Below, one piece after another: positions 1 to 9,760 of a DNA stretch of 64,000 nt. A model generated the notes under the pieces. That model was not told where the DNA came from and did no database searches. It saw nothing but the letters and a program-made list of their open reading frames with translations. This DNA comes from Pseudomonadota bacterium (GTDB taxonomy: Bacteria > Pseudomonadota > Gammaproteobacteria > Steroidobacterales > Steroidobacteraceae). The translations under genes and the position numbers were made by a program. The stretch spans positions 186,001 through 250,000 of the forward strand of contig JAJZUT010000001.1 of the NCBI GenBank assembly GCA_021847105.1. The letters run 5' to 3'. The number at the start of each line of letters is the position of its first letter. Position 1 is the stretch's first letter.

Positions 1-1707
1 CGCGTCGCCGGCAGCGAGCTGCGCGGCGCGGTGCAAGTGCTCGAGCAAATAGCGCGGATCCTCGTCGCCCACCGAGATCCGCAACGTCGTCGGCGTGATT
101 CCAGCGGCCGCGAGCGCCTGCTCGGACATCTCCGAGTGGCTTGTCAGCGCCGGACACAACACCACGGTATTGGTTTGCCCGAGCGTGACCTGCAGTCCGA
201 ATGCAGGCTCCAGGCTGTCGAGCAGGCGCTGCAGGCGCCAGCGAGGCAGCGGCTGTGGATGGCGGGGCGTGCCCTGAAAGTCGATCGTGAACAGCGGCGC
301 CGGCAGCCCGAGCGTCATGAGACGCTCGCGCAGCTCGCCATTGGGATGATTTTCAACGGCGGAGCAGTGTACGTTGATCATCGGATGCAGCGCGAGAGCT
401 CGTGCGAGCACGATCGTATTGATGCACTTCTGCAGCACACGCAGCTCCATCGTGCGCATGCCGCTCAACACTTCGAACGCTTTGTCCGCGTCGAGGAATG
501 CTCCTTTGACGTAATAGACATTCCAGAACATCGTTTCGTCCCAGCGATATTCGCGCTCGTGACCGTCGTGACCCGCGGCACGCACGCTGTGTCCTTTCGG
601 CAGGAACATCCGCTCATTGCGGCCGATGACCACTCCAGCGGTGGTATTGCCCGAGCCGCAGATGTCCTTGGTGTAGGAATGGATGAGGAAGTCGGGCCGC
701 TCGCTCCGTTCGCGGCGCTGCAGCAGTCGCTGCAGCACCGGGGTGCCGACGGTCGCATCGCAGATGACGGTGAGTCCCTTCGCGTGCGCCGCTCGGCAGA
801 TCGCCGGTACGTCGAGAATGTTGCCGTGTGGATTGCACGGAGACTCGAGGTAGACAAAGATCTGCCGGCCGCGCGCGAGGCGCTCGGCGTGCTGCTGCTC
901 GAGCGCGGCAAGTCGGGCGGCGAAAGTATCTGCCGCTTCGCCATCGAACCATTCGACGCACACGTTGAGATTGCTGCGTTTGCCGTACCAGTCGTGCAGG
1001 AGCTGATAGGTGCCACCGTACACATTACGGCTGGCTAGAACGATGTCTTCGTACCCGACCAGGTTGGCAAGCGTGGCGTCGATTGCCGCCATGCCGGAGT
1101 TGAAGTTCCACGCGAAGTAATCCGCCGCCTCTGCCCCGGCTTCCAGATCGACGATGTGGTTGGCCAGACAGATGGAGGTCGGATTGAGCAGGCGGGAGTA
1201 GATTTCGTGCAGCAACTCCTTGCCCTGGAAGGCGTCCTCGACCCACTCTGTGCATGCATAGACGTAGGTCGCGGTTCGGGTGATCACGGGTGTGGCGCTG
1301 AACAGCGCAGTCACGTTGTCGAACAGCGGATAAGGTCCCTTGGCGATGGCCGTGGGCGCATCGTCCATGATCGATTGATACGTGGCGCGCAGCGGGTTCT
1401 GCAGCGTATCGAGCACCTTGGCCAGCTGAAAGCAGGCGAAACGCTTGGCATTGAACCAGGCAATCCGGTCACGTCGCTCCAGGCCCGAGAGCGTCTCCGT
1501 GGTGAGCCGCCAGGCGTCCTGGGCCGCGCCATTTGCCTCGATCAGCGCCAGAGACAGACGCCGCAGCGCCTGCCCGTGCGGCGAATTTACGCAGACCCCG
1601 AAGTGCTCGAGTTGCTCATGGACCAGCTCCTCGAGGGAGTGGGCCGCCGTGGAATGACGGCGGGGACTGAGCTGCAGCGCCGAAGGCGCGAGATTCTCGG
1701 TGGACAT
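1..1707 (-). CDS. Cys/Met-metabolism PLP-dependent enzyme (trans-sulfuration family), 3' end outside window
   Basis: An open frame runs from an ATG at 1707 off the left edge, giving at least 569 residues. The start is preceded by an AAGGGGGA Shine-Dalgarno. The PLP-binding signature YSRLLNPT lies at about residues 170-177, the pyridine-nitrogen Asp in ICDAT at 318, and the Schiff-base lysine in SYTKD at 347, as in cystathionine gamma-synthase, cystathionine beta/gamma-lyase and methionine gamma-lyase. These enzymes add or eliminate at the beta or gamma carbon of sulfur amino acids in the cytoplasm. Typical members have about 400 residues with the lysine near 200-210. This one carries roughly 120 extra N-terminal residues, so the exact reaction cannot be assigned. 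It is divergent from the aldo/keto reductase at 1863. The family call is secure; the substrate is unknown. Confidence 0.82.
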   Translation of the reverse strand, partial: MSTENLAPSALQLSPRRHSTAAHSLEELVHEQLEHFGVCVNSPHGQALRRLSLALIEANGAAQDAWRLTTETLSGLERRDRIAWFNAKRFACFQLAKVLDTLQNPLRATYQSIMDDAPTAIAKGPYPLFDNVTALFSATPVITRTATYVYACTEWVEDAFQGKELLHEIYSRLLNPTSICLANHIVDLEAGAEAADYFAWNFNSGMAAIDATLANLVGYEDIVLASRNVYGGTYQLLHDWYGKRSNLNVCVEWFDGEAADTFAARLAALEQQHAERLARGRQIFVYLESPCNPHGNILDVPAICRAAHAKGLTVICDATVGTPVLQRLLQRRERSERPDFLIHSYTKDICGSGNTTAGVVIGRNERMFLPKGHSVRAAGHDGHEREYRWDETMFWNVYYVKGAFLDADKAFEVLSGMRTMELRVLQKCINTIVLARALALHPMINVHCSAVENHPNGELRERLMTLGLPAPLFTIDFQGTPRHPQPLPRWRLQRLLDSLEPAFGLQVTLGQTNTVVLCPALTSHSEMSEQALAAAGITPTTLRISVGDEDPRYLLEHLHRAAQLAAGDA

Positions 1708-1862
1708 GGTCGCCATCCCCCTTCGGGGCGTGAATAGTGAGGCGTGGATTTTGCCACTGCCGCGAGCACAGCGGCGTGCGGCCCTTACTCGATGCAGCGA
1801 TATACTGTGCCGAGAGGCCGCTGCCAGCGGCCAGTATTTCGATGATGAACAAGGGGTTGTCG

Positions 1863-2855
1863 ATGCATACACGCGTACTCGGCAAGCACGGTCCACGCGT
1901 TTCGGCGCTGGGCCTAGGCTGCATGGGAATGAGTGAGTTTTATGGCGTTCGGGATGACGCCGAATCGGTCGCGACCATTGACTTGGCACTCGAGCGCGGT
2001 GTCACGCTGCTCGATACAGCCGACATGTACGGACCGTTCACCAACGAAGCGCTGATCGGTCGCGCGATCCGCGGCCGCCGCGATGCAGTCTTTCTCGCTA
2101 CCAAGTTCGGCATCCTGCGCGATGCGTCGGATCCCAAAAAGCGCGGCGTGAGCGGCCGACCGGAATACGTGCGAGCCTCGTGCGACGCCAGCCTCAAGCG
2201 CCTCGGGGTGGAACACATCGATCTGTACTACCAGCATCGGGTCGACCCGCAGGTGCCGATCGAGGAGACCGTGGGCGCAATGGCGGAGCTCGTCGCGGCG
2301 GGCAAGGTGCGCTACCTCGGGCTCTCAGAAGCCTCGGCACAGACCCTGGAGCGGGCCACGCGCGTGCACCCGATCGCGGCGCTGCAGAGCGAATTCTCGC
2401 TCTGGTCGCGCGACCAGGAGGAAAACGGGGTGTTGGCGGCGTGCCGTCGACTCGGCGTCGCGCTCGTCGCGTACTCGCCGCTCGGTCGCGGTTTCCTGAC
2501 CGGTGCGCTCACCAAGCCCGATGACCTCCCACAGGATGATGTCCGGCGCAACCATCCGCGTTTCCAGGGCGCGAATTTCACGCGCAATCTGCAACTGGTG
2601 GAACAGGTGCGGTCGCTGGCCGGGGCAAAAGGCTGTACGCCGGCGCAGCTCGCGCTCGCCTGGGTGCTCGCACAGGGCGAGGACATCGTGCCGATCCCGG
2701 GCACGAAGCACCGCGACCGCCTTGAGGAGAACCTCGGGGCGCTCGAGGTGCGGCTGAGCGCAGCGGAGCTGCAGTCACTGGCAGAAGTGTTTCCGCCCGG
2801 CGCGCCGGCCGGCACACGCTACCCGGCTGCGGGTATGGCCACGGTGAACCGCTAG
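1863..2855 (+). CDS. Aldo/keto reductase
   Basis: A 330-residue NADP(H)-dependent oxidoreductase of the aldo/keto reductase TIM-barrel superfamily, likely reducing an aldehyde or ketone in the cytoplasm. The catalytic tetrad is visible: Asp51 and Tyr56 in DTADMYG, Lys81 in ATKFG and His125 in YYQHRVDP. The C-terminal cofactor-binding segment [18 protein letters not shown] is also present. The start at 1863 was chosen because AAGGGG lies 6-7 bases upstream and the family's N-terminal strand begins there; an upstream in-frame extension from 1737 has no homology signature. It is divergent from the PLP enzyme and convergent with the hydrolase at 2962, with a strong hairpin between them. The natural substrate is not evident. 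Confidence 0.9.
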   Translation: MHTRVLGKHGPRVSALGLGCMGMSEFYGVRDDAESVATIDLALERGVTLLDTADMYGPFTNEALIGRAIRGRRDAVFLATKFGILRDASDPKKRGVSGRPEYVRASCDASLKRLGVEHIDLYYQHRVDPQVPIEETVGAMAELVAAGKVRYLGLSEASAQTLERATRVHPIAALQSEFSLWSRDQEENGVLAACRRLGVALVAYSPLGRGFLTGALTKPDDLPQDDVRRNHPRFQGANFTRNLQLVEQVRSLAGAKGCTPAQLALAWVLAQGEDIVPIPGTKHRDRLEENLGALEVRLSAAELQSLAEVFPPGAPAGTRYPAAGMATVNR

Positions 2856-2890
2856 CCCGGCCCGCGCAGTCCTCGCATATACACAGGGGC

Positions 2891-2930
2891 GCCGATGCGG
2901 ACCCGGCGAAGCCGCCCGGTCCGCATCGGC
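2891..2930. terminator. Strong hairpin between convergent genes
   Basis: A 13-bp perfect stem (2891-2903 with 2918-2930) encloses a smaller CGGC-GAA-GCCG stem-loop. It lies between the convergent stops at 2855 and 2962. No T-tract follows on either strand, so intrinsic termination is likely but not certain. It could act in both directions. Confidence 0.6.
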
Positions 2931-2961
2931 CGGCACCTGTCGCGTGCCGGACCGGTTGCAC

Positions 2962-4968
2962 TCAGATCAGATCACGAGCAATCGTCACGTCCCACTGCCG
3001 TTCGGCCACGAGCTCGCCGTTCAGACGGGCGCTGAGGGTGCCGGCGATGTAGAAGTTGTCCGCATCGCTGCGCATGTCGGCACGGGTACTGATGAGAGTT
3101 CGCCATCCCTCGCGCCCCATCTCGTACGACTGGGTCAACACGTAGCGCGCTGAGAGCGGATCGTCGTCGCGGATCGTCAGCTCGCGCTTGAGGCTGTGGG
3201 CAACCTGGAAGTCGATGGCCTCGAGCCGCAGGATGCCTTCCCCGAACAGCCCGCCGATGCCTTCGGTGACGTAGGTGTGCTCCCCGGTGACGTGGTTCTG
3301 GATGCTGAACCGCTGAACACTCCCGGGATCGAGCACGGTGACCGGCGTCAGTGGGCCGTGCGCGGGTGGCTCAAAGGCGACCTGTGGTCCGCGGTTGTGC
3401 TGGCGCACCGGCAGCTCGAGGGCACTGGCAGCGGTGTCGATCGAGAGCGTGGCTGGATACGGTGCAGGCCAGACCATCGGCCAGTATGCCGTGCCGATCG
3501 ATACTCGGATGCGATGGCCCGGGGGGAAGCGATGTCCGCATGCGTTCAACGTTACGTTCACGTCGTAGAAGCACCCCGGCTCGAGAGCCGACGGCGATTC
3601 ATGGCTGTCTCGATGCGTCAGGTTGAGAACCTGGTAGCTCACGCGTGTGACACGGCCGTCGGGGGCAATATCAGACAGACGGACCGAGAGCTGCGCGACA
3701 GGTGCATCGGCCGCAAGTCGCAGATGCAGCTCGGGCGAACCGAGGACATTGTGCTCTTCCGCGAGCGTCACGGAGTCGAAGGTCAGCGCACCACCGTCAT
3801 CGAGCCGCTGGTCGGTCGGCTGTTCCCCCGGGCAGCCGGTCGCCATCCATTCACCGGCCGCTTTGCCGTGACTCTGCGGTGAGCGGATGTTGAGCGTAGC
3901 GCTGCGGGTGTCGGGATGCTCCCCGAGGCGTCCATCGGCGTGCAGGTGCAAGCGCCGTGGTTGAATGTTCGATGACGGATACGTCGGTTCCCCGACCCAG
4001 CGGCCCGGGATGAAGGTGCGAGTCCCTGCCGGCGGGACCGGATCCTCGAGGTAGGCGCGCAGCATGGGTTCTCGCATGATTCCGGTGTCGCGCCCCTTGA
4101 GCCAATGATCCCACCAGCGGACGGCTTCCTGCAGGTAACCGATCGCCGGTCCCGGCGAACCGTCATGCGGATAGATGTGCCCCCAGGGACCGATGATCCC
4201 GAGCCGCGGTACCTTCAGCCCCTGCAGCAGGCGGGGCACGGCATTCGTGTAGGCGTCCGACCAACCGCCGATGGCCAGCACCGGGCACTCTATGGCCGCG
4301 AAATCCTCGCACACTGAACCGTGCTTCCAGTACGTGTCGTAGCGCTGGTGGGCCAGCCACAGCGCCGGGAAGAACGGCAGACGCTCGAGCCGCTGCAGCC
4401 ATCGCTCTCGCCAACTCTCGCCGACGATCTGCGGATCGAGCGGGTGGCTCTGATACGCGAGCATGATGCTGCCCCACCAGAGATTGTCGTTGAGCAGGCA
4501 GCCGCCCATGTAATGGATGTCATCGGTGTAGCGGTGATCCGTCGAGAATGTCGTGATGATCGCCTTCAGCGCTGGCGGGCGCCGTGCGGCGATCTGCAAC
4601 GCGTTGAATCCGCCCCACGACTTGCCCTGCATGCCGACCGCGCCACTGCACCAGGGCTGACTGGCGATCCAGGCAATAACCTCCAGGGCGTCGTCCTGCT
4701 CCTGCTTGAGATATTCGTCGGCGAGGTGCCCGTCGGATTCGCCCGAGCCGCGCATGTCGACACGGACGGCCGCATAGCCGTGTGCCGCGAAATAGCCGTG
4801 CATCGGCTCATCGCGTTTGCGCGTGCCGTCCCGCTTGCGGTAGGGAATGTACTCGAGCACGGCGGGAACCGGGTTCTGGAACGCATCCCGCGGAATCCAC
4901 AGCCGCGCGCCGAGTCGACACCCGTCGCTCAGCGTGATCCAGACATGTTCCTCGACATGGACAGTCAT
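2962..4968 (-). CDS. CocE/NonD-type alpha/beta hydrolase (S15 X-Pro dipeptidyl-peptidase family)
   Basis: A 668-residue hydrolase with an S15/CocE catalytic domain. The nucleophile Ser117 is in GKSWGG, with probable Asp238 in GGWSDAY and His264 in GPWGHIYPHDG. The C-terminal half (from about residue 380) resembles the jelly-roll domain of X-Pro dipeptidyl-peptidase-like esterases. Members cleave esters, amides or proline-containing peptides. The start at 4968 has GGAGG six bases upstream; a longer frame to 5085 would overlap the upstream transporter. It is the last gene of a minus-strand run with two MFS transporters and a demethylase-like flavoprotein, suggesting that it releases or processes the compound those genes import and oxidise. 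A link to proline betaine-like substrates is inference only. Confidence 0.85.
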   Translation of the reverse strand: MTVHVEEHVWITLSDGCRLGARLWIPRDAFQNPVPAVLEYIPYRKRDGTRKRDEPMHGYFAAHGYAAVRVDMRGSGESDGHLADEYLKQEQDDALEVIAWIASQPWCSGAVGMQGKSWGGFNALQIAARRPPALKAIITTFSTDHRYTDDIHYMGGCLLNDNLWWGSIMLAYQSHPLDPQIVGESWRERWLQRLERLPFFPALWLAHQRYDTYWKHGSVCEDFAAIECPVLAIGGWSDAYTNAVPRLLQGLKVPRLGIIGPWGHIYPHDGSPGPAIGYLQEAVRWWDHWLKGRDTGIMREPMLRAYLEDPVPPAGTRTFIPGRWVGEPTYPSSNIQPRRLHLHADGRLGEHPDTRSATLNIRSPQSHGKAAGEWMATGCPGEQPTDQRLDDGGALTFDSVTLAEEHNVLGSPELHLRLAADAPVAQLSVRLSDIAPDGRVTRVSYQVLNLTHRDSHESPSALEPGCFYDVNVTLNACGHRFPPGHRIRVSIGTAYWPMVWPAPYPATLSIDTAASALELPVRQHNRGPQVAFEPPAHGPLTPVTVLDPGSVQRFSIQNHVTGEHTYVTEGIGGLFGEGILRLEAIDFQVAHSLKRELTIRDDDPLSARYVLTQSYEMGREGWRTLISTRADMRSDADNFYIAGTLSARLNGELVAERQWDVTIARDLI

Positions 4969-4988
4969 ACTTGCCTCCAGATATTCAA

Positions 4989-6185
4989 TCACGAGCGACC
5001 GCCGTCGCGTTGCAATCCGTCTGCCGTGGCGCCGCCACGCTCGTGCAGCACCGCTGAGATGCCATACATCGCCAGGCTGACACACGAGGCGATGACGACA
5101 ATCCAGATCACCGCTTGGAAATCATGCGGGTTCACCAATGGCGCGGCCAGGGCGGCCCCGGCCGCCGTCCCGAACGACCCGCAGGCTCCCGTGACGGCCA
5201 CGGCGCGGCCGCTGGCGTCGACCGCGTTCACGAAGGTGAACTGATACGCGAGCGCGTAGCACCAGGCGAAGGAATAGAGGAAGCCGGCGGCACCGAAGTC
5301 CAGTGCACCACCGTGCGCACCACTGAGCAACTGCGCTGCGGCCAGCACCAGCGCGGTGGCGAAAGCCAGCGGCATCAGGCTGCCGAAGCGGTTGCCCTGC
5401 GCCGAGGCCAACAGCCCGCCCGGGATACCGGCGGCCACGCTCACGGCGATGCACTCAGCGATGCGGTGCGCCGACATCCCCCACGCTTGTCCCATCAGCT
5501 CGATGTACGTCCAATAGGCACCGGCACCGACAAAGAACGTGCCGGCGCCAAGGAAGGTGAGCAATACCGCCGGCCGCAGCAGCCCACGGCCGGTGACACG
5601 CGATACCGTGCGCCCACGCGCGGGCAGCGTGGGCGCCAGCAGCAGCGCGAACACCGCAGGCGCGGCAAGCAGCAGCAGCACGCCATCAAGCCCGGAGAAC
5701 TGCAGCAGGAGCGGACCCGCCCACAGCGCGCCGATTTGATACGCGGCCTGCGCTGCCATTGCCGCGCCAAAGGTGCGCGCCGATTCGCGGGCATCGGAAA
5801 TGATCGTCATGCCGAGCGAGAAAACGGCGCTCGCGAAGAAGCCCGCTGCACCCTGCATGGCCGCAAACACCCAGAATCGCGCGACCGGCATGGCGAGCAC
5901 AAGACACAGCCCCATCGCGCAGAGGAATAGTGCGGCCGCACGTGGCCAGGACACCGACCTTACCCACAGGCCGGCCAGGAGCGAGCTGGCGCCGGAGGTC
6001 ACGGTCAGAACCGAGGAGACGACTCCGACCTCTCCGGCGGAGAAACCGAGCTTGTTCGCGGCACCGGCCGTGATCAGCGGCAGAATGTTGAACATACTTG
6101 CGCCGATGAGCACCAGGATCAGTCCGACGACACCGGTCAGAGTGCGTTCGGGCGCTTGCGAGAGATTGCCCACGGCCTGCCGCAT
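4989..6185 (-). CDS. MFS transporter (tandem copy 2)
   Basis: A 398-residue, highly hydrophobic protein with about 12 predicted membrane segments, typical of a major facilitator superfamily permease in the inner membrane. It is closely similar along its whole length to the neighbouring permease at 6265-7464: both begin with a segment containing NILPL and share ISD-ESAR and FVGAGAYWTYIEL. The pair therefore arose by tandem duplication. The start at 6185 gives the same length as the paralogue; a start at 6320 would overlap it. It sits 20 bases upstream of the CocE-like hydrolase and is probably co-transcribed. The substrate is unknown. Confidence 0.88.
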   Translation of the reverse strand: MRQAVGNLSQAPERTLTGVVGLILVLIGASMFNILPLITAGAANKLGFSAGEVGVVSSVLTVTSGASSLLAGLWVRSVSWPRAAALFLCAMGLCLVLAMPVARFWVFAAMQGAAGFFASAVFSLGMTIISDARESARTFGAAMAAQAAYQIGALWAGPLLLQFSGLDGVLLLLAAPAVFALLLAPTLPARGRTVSRVTGRGLLRPAVLLTFLGAGTFFVGAGAYWTYIELMGQAWGMSAHRIAECIAVSVAAGIPGGLLASAQGNRFGSLMPLAFATALVLAAAQLLSGAHGGALDFGAAGFLYSFAWCYALAYQFTFVNAVDASGRAVAVTGACGSFGTAAGAALAAPLVNPHDFQAVIWIVVIASCVSLAMYGISAVLHERGGATADGLQRDGGRS

Positions 6186-6264
6186 GGTGTCCGCGCTCCG
6201 TTCCGTCACGGTTGCAATGGCTGCGAGGATACTGCGACGATCAGGCGGTGCCCCGTAGCGACCG

Positions 6265-7464
6265 TCACCGCGGTCCTCCAAGCGAGCCCTCCGCCGACTC
6301 GCCCCGGGTTCGTGCCTCACGGGCGTGCAACAGCCAAGCGAACAGATAGGCGAGCAGGCTCAGGCAGGCCGCAATCACGGCAATCCACACCACGGCGCGA
6401 TAGTCGTGGGGGCTCACGAATGGCGCCGCGACGGCCGCACCGCCCGCCGAGCCAAAGAATGCACACGCACCCGTCAGCGCCACGGCGCGACCGGTGGCAT
6501 CGACACTGTTGACGAGCGTGAACTGATACGCCAGCGAATAGCACCAGGCGAAGTAGTAAAGAACGCCGGCGGCACCAAAGGCCCAGACGCCGGTGGCCGC
6601 ATCGAGCAGCAGCGCGGCAGTCAGCATCAGGACCGTGGCGAAGCCGAGCGGCCAGAGAATGCCGAAGCGGTTGCCCTGGGCCGAGGCAAGCAGCCCGCCG
6701 GGAATCCCCGCCGCCACACTGAGGGCAAGGCAGTCGGCGACAAGGGACGCGGAGAGGCCCTGCGCCTGGCCCAGCAACTCAATATAGGTCCAATACGCCC
6801 CGGCGCCGACGAAGAACAGCGCAAAGCCGATAAAGGCGAGCAGCAACGCAGGGCGCATCAGCCCGGCGCGGATCACGCGCGGAGTCGGACGTCCCCGAGC
6901 AGGCAATAGCGGCGTGAGGACAATGACGAGCCCCGCCGGAATGGCCAGCAGGAGCAGCACGCCGGCAAGCCCCGAGAGCCGCAACAGCAACGGACCGGCC
7001 CACAGCGCGGCAATCTGATAGGCCGCCTGCGCGGAAATCGCGGCGCCGAAGCTGCGCGCTGACTCGTGACCATCGGAAATGATGGTCATGCCGAGCGAGA
7101 AGGCGGCGCTGCTGAAGAAGGCAGCCGCCGCCTGAAGCACGGCGAAGGCCCAATAGTCGTGCACGCCGAGAGCGCTGAGCAGCGACACGCACATGCCACC
7201 GAGGGCGAGCGCGGCGGCACGCGGCCAGGACAGCGTACGGACCCACAGGCCCGCGAGCAGGGCGCTCAGACCCGAGGCGACGGTGAGGATCGAGGAGAGG
7301 ATGCCGACCTGACGCGCCGAAAAATCGAGTTTGTCCGCCGCGCCGGCGGTGAGCAGCGGCAGGATGTTGAACATGCTGCCACCGACGACCACCAAAGCCA
7401 GTCCGGCGGCGACGATGAGCGCCCGCTGCGCAGCGAGCGGACGAGAATCATCGTAAGCTGTCAA
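6265..7464 (-). CDS. MFS transporter (tandem copy 1)
   Basis: A 399-residue inner-membrane permease of the major facilitator superfamily with about 12 hydrophobic segments, paralogous to the adjacent gene at 4989-6185. It lies between the demethylase-like flavoprotein (7531-9570, 66 bases upstream) and its paralogue (79 bases downstream), all on the minus strand, consistent with one operon. The two permeases could take different methylated substrates or act as importer and exporter. The sequence does not decide this. Confidence 0.88.
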   Translation of the reverse strand: MTAYDDSRPLAAQRALIVAAGLALVVVGGSMFNILPLLTAGAADKLDFSARQVGILSSILTVASGLSALLAGLWVRTLSWPRAAALALGGMCVSLLSALGVHDYWAFAVLQAAAAFFSSAAFSLGMTIISDGHESARSFGAAISAQAAYQIAALWAGPLLLRLSGLAGVLLLLAIPAGLVIVLTPLLPARGRPTPRVIRAGLMRPALLLAFIGFALFFVGAGAYWTYIELLGQAQGLSASLVADCLALSVAAGIPGGLLASAQGNRFGILWPLGFATVLMLTAALLLDAATGVWAFGAAGVLYYFAWCYSLAYQFTLVNSVDATGRAVALTGACAFFGSAGGAAVAAPFVSPHDYRAVVWIAVIAACLSLLAYLFAWLLHAREARTRGESAEGSLGGPR

Positions 7465-7530
7465 CGCGGATCCCCCTTGTCGTCATCGCGGTTCGAGCCG
7501 CCCGCACAGACATCAGTTGAATGTGCGATC

Positions 7531-9570
7531 TCAGAGATCCTTCACCAGTCTCAGTGCGTCGTAGATTGCAGCATGGGTGTTGCGCGCGGCGATCGCATCG
7601 CCGATGCGAAACAACTGGAATCGGCCGAGCGGATTGCTGCAGATCTGCTGACGTCCTCCGCTGATGAGCCGGTCATAGTCCACCTCGCCGAGGTTGGTCG
7701 AGTGCGGCTGCAGCGCGAAGTACAGTTCATCGTTGGGAATCGTCCCGTGATTGATCACGACCTGATCGACACGGCGCTCGCGGCGAACACCACCGTAGTC
7801 GCTACCGACCACGGCGAGCAGGTCATCGCCGTCACGCATGACCTGTTCCAGGCGGTAGGTGACGGTGAACGTCACATCGAGCTTCTGCAGACTGCGCATG
7901 TAAGGAACGAGGTTCATGCTCATGACTTCCGGGGCGAAACACCGGTCCGGGGTCATGAATTCAAGTCGCGCGCCGCTGGCGGCGATGATCTCTGCGGCCT
8001 GCAGCCCGGTGTGGTCGCCGGCGTCATCGAACAGCAGAACGTTGGCGCCTGGTGCAACGCTCCCAGATAGAATGTCCCAGCTCGAGACCACCAGGGAATT
8101 TCCCGCCTGCAGCACCTCGGTATGCGGCACGCCGCCCGTGGCCACGATCACCACTTCCGGGGACTCGGCCAGCACCTGTTCGGCCTCCACCCATTCACCG
8201 AAGCGGAACTGCACCCCACGCGCCGTGCACTGTGCCATCCGCCATTCGATGATGCCCAGCATTTCGCGCCGCCGGCCGCTGCGGGCCGTGAGATTCACCT
8301 GACCGCCGGGCTGCGCAGCGGCCTCCAGCACTCGTACCTCGTGGCCGCGCTCGGCGCCGACCCGCGCCGCCTCCAGACCGCCGGGACCGGCACCGACCAC
8401 CAGGATCTTGCGCCGGTGCGGTGCCGGCTCGATCTCATGGGGCATGGTCAGCTCTCGGCCGGTGGCGGCATTGTGGATGCAATACGCCGATCCGCCCTGA
8501 TAAATGCGGTCGAGACAGTAGTTGGCCCCGACGCACGGCCGGATGGCCGCTTCGTGTCCCTGCGTCAGCTTGCGCACGATATGCGGGTCGGCCATGTGCG
8601 CCCGTGTCAGGCCCACCATGTCGAGCTTGCCGGCTGCGATGGCATGACGCGCGGTGGCGGTGTCCTGGATCCGGGCGGCATGAAACGTAGGCAGACCGAT
8701 GGCCGCGCGGACCTCACCGGCGAAATCGAGGTGTGGCGCACTCGCCATGCCTTGAATCGGGATAACGTCCGTCAATCCGGCGTCGGTATCGATGTGGCCG
8801 CGGATGATGTTGAGAAAATCGACCATGCCGCTCGCCTTCAGACGCCGGGCGATCTCCAGGCCCTCCACGTGGGTCAAACCGCCCGCAATCCGTTCATCGA
8901 GCACGCAGCGGATGCCGACGATGAATTGCGCGCCGACGCGCTTGCGAATCGCGCCAAGCACTTCGAGAGTGAAGCGCATGCGGTTCTCGAGCGTACCGCC
9001 GTAGGGAGCCGGCAGCGCATTGGTGGCCGGCGACCAGAACTGGTCGATCAGGTGACCATATGCCTCGAGCTCGATGCCATCGAGGCCGGCGGCGTACATG
9101 CGCTCGGCGGCATCGGCGAAGTCTGCGACGATGCGACGGATGTCCCATGACTCGATCTGTTTCGGAAAAGCGCGGTGAGCGGGTTCCTTGTGGTGCGAGG
9201 GCGAGACCACGGGCAGCCAGGCGCCGCGGTCCCAGCGGGTGCGGCGGCCGAGATGGGTGATCTGCACCATCACGGCGGCGCCGTGTTCGTGACACGCATC
9301 CGTCAATTCGCGCATCCAGCGGACGACTTCGTCCTTGTAGAGCAGAATGTTGTTGAATGCCGGCGGGCTGTCTCGAGAGACCGCAGCCGAGCCAGCCGTC
9401 ATGGTGAGCGCGATACCGCCCTTGGCACGCTCGACGTGGTAGGCACGGTAGCGCGCCTTGGGCATCCCTTCTTCCGGGTAGGCCGGCTCGTGCGCCGTGG
9501 TGATGATCCGATTGCGCAACGTGAGATGCTTCAACGTGTACGGCTGCAGTAGTGGATCGTTCGAACTCAC
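7531..9570 (-). CDS. NADH:flavin oxidoreductase / FAD oxidoreductase, N-methylproline/dimethylglycine demethylase-like
   Basis: A 679-residue two-domain flavoprotein of the trimethylamine dehydrogenase / 2,4-dienoyl-CoA reductase family. Residues 1-345 form the FMN-binding barrel (LRNRIITTAHE near the N-terminus, VQITHLGRR at 102-110). A cysteine motif follows (Cys346, Cys352, Cys364), then an FAD/NAD(P)-binding domain starting with VVGAGPGGLEAARVG at 391-405. The motif CVGANYC and the following CIHNAATGRE resemble, from memory, the subfamily of dimethylglycine and N-methylproline (stachydrine) demethylases. The second of the usual four cluster cysteines is Ala349. It heads a minus-strand operon with two permeases and a hydrolase. 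Oxidative N-demethylation of a small methylated amine or betaine is the best guess. Confidence 0.8.
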   Translation of the reverse strand: MSSNDPLLQPYTLKHLTLRNRIITTAHEPAYPEEGMPKARYRAYHVERAKGGIALTMTAGSAAVSRDSPPAFNNILLYKDEVVRWMRELTDACHEHGAAVMVQITHLGRRTRWDRGAWLPVVSPSHHKEPAHRAFPKQIESWDIRRIVADFADAAERMYAAGLDGIELEAYGHLIDQFWSPATNALPAPYGGTLENRMRFTLEVLGAIRKRVGAQFIVGIRCVLDERIAGGLTHVEGLEIARRLKASGMVDFLNIIRGHIDTDAGLTDVIPIQGMASAPHLDFAGEVRAAIGLPTFHAARIQDTATARHAIAAGKLDMVGLTRAHMADPHIVRKLTQGHEAAIRPCVGANYCLDRIYQGGSAYCIHNAATGRELTMPHEIEPAPHRRKILVVGAGPGGLEAARVGAERGHEVRVLEAAAQPGGQVNLTARSGRRREMLGIIEWRMAQCTARGVQFRFGEWVEAEQVLAESPEVVIVATGGVPHTEVLQAGNSLVVSSWDILSGSVAPGANVLLFDDAGDHTGLQAAEIIAASGARLEFMTPDRCFAPEVMSMNLVPYMRSLQKLDVTFTVTYRLEQVMRDGDDLLAVVGSDYGGVRRERRVDQVVINHGTIPNDELYFALQPHSTNLGEVDYDRLISGGRQQICSNPLGRFQLFRIGDAIAARNTHAAIYDALRLVKDL

Positions 9571-9760
9571 GCGTCTGTTCCCGGTCCGGCGGACGATGCG
9601 CTTCGGACCTTAGCGCCCCCGACGTTTAAGTGGCCTTTCGGATCGCGCACGGATCCTAGGAAATCCGCTTTTTCACCTGCGCACCGCCGCAATGCCGCGC
9701 GGCGTGCTCGACCGTGCCGCGATCGCGCGGTATAAGGCCCCAGTCTCCTCCCCAGAGCGT

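Noticed and set aside
7066-8070. Long plus-strand open frame opposite the flavoprotein and permease genes
   Set aside because: Composition is Arg/His/Gly-rich without family signatures, as expected for the reverse frame of a GC-rich gene; the minus-strand genes have clear motifs.
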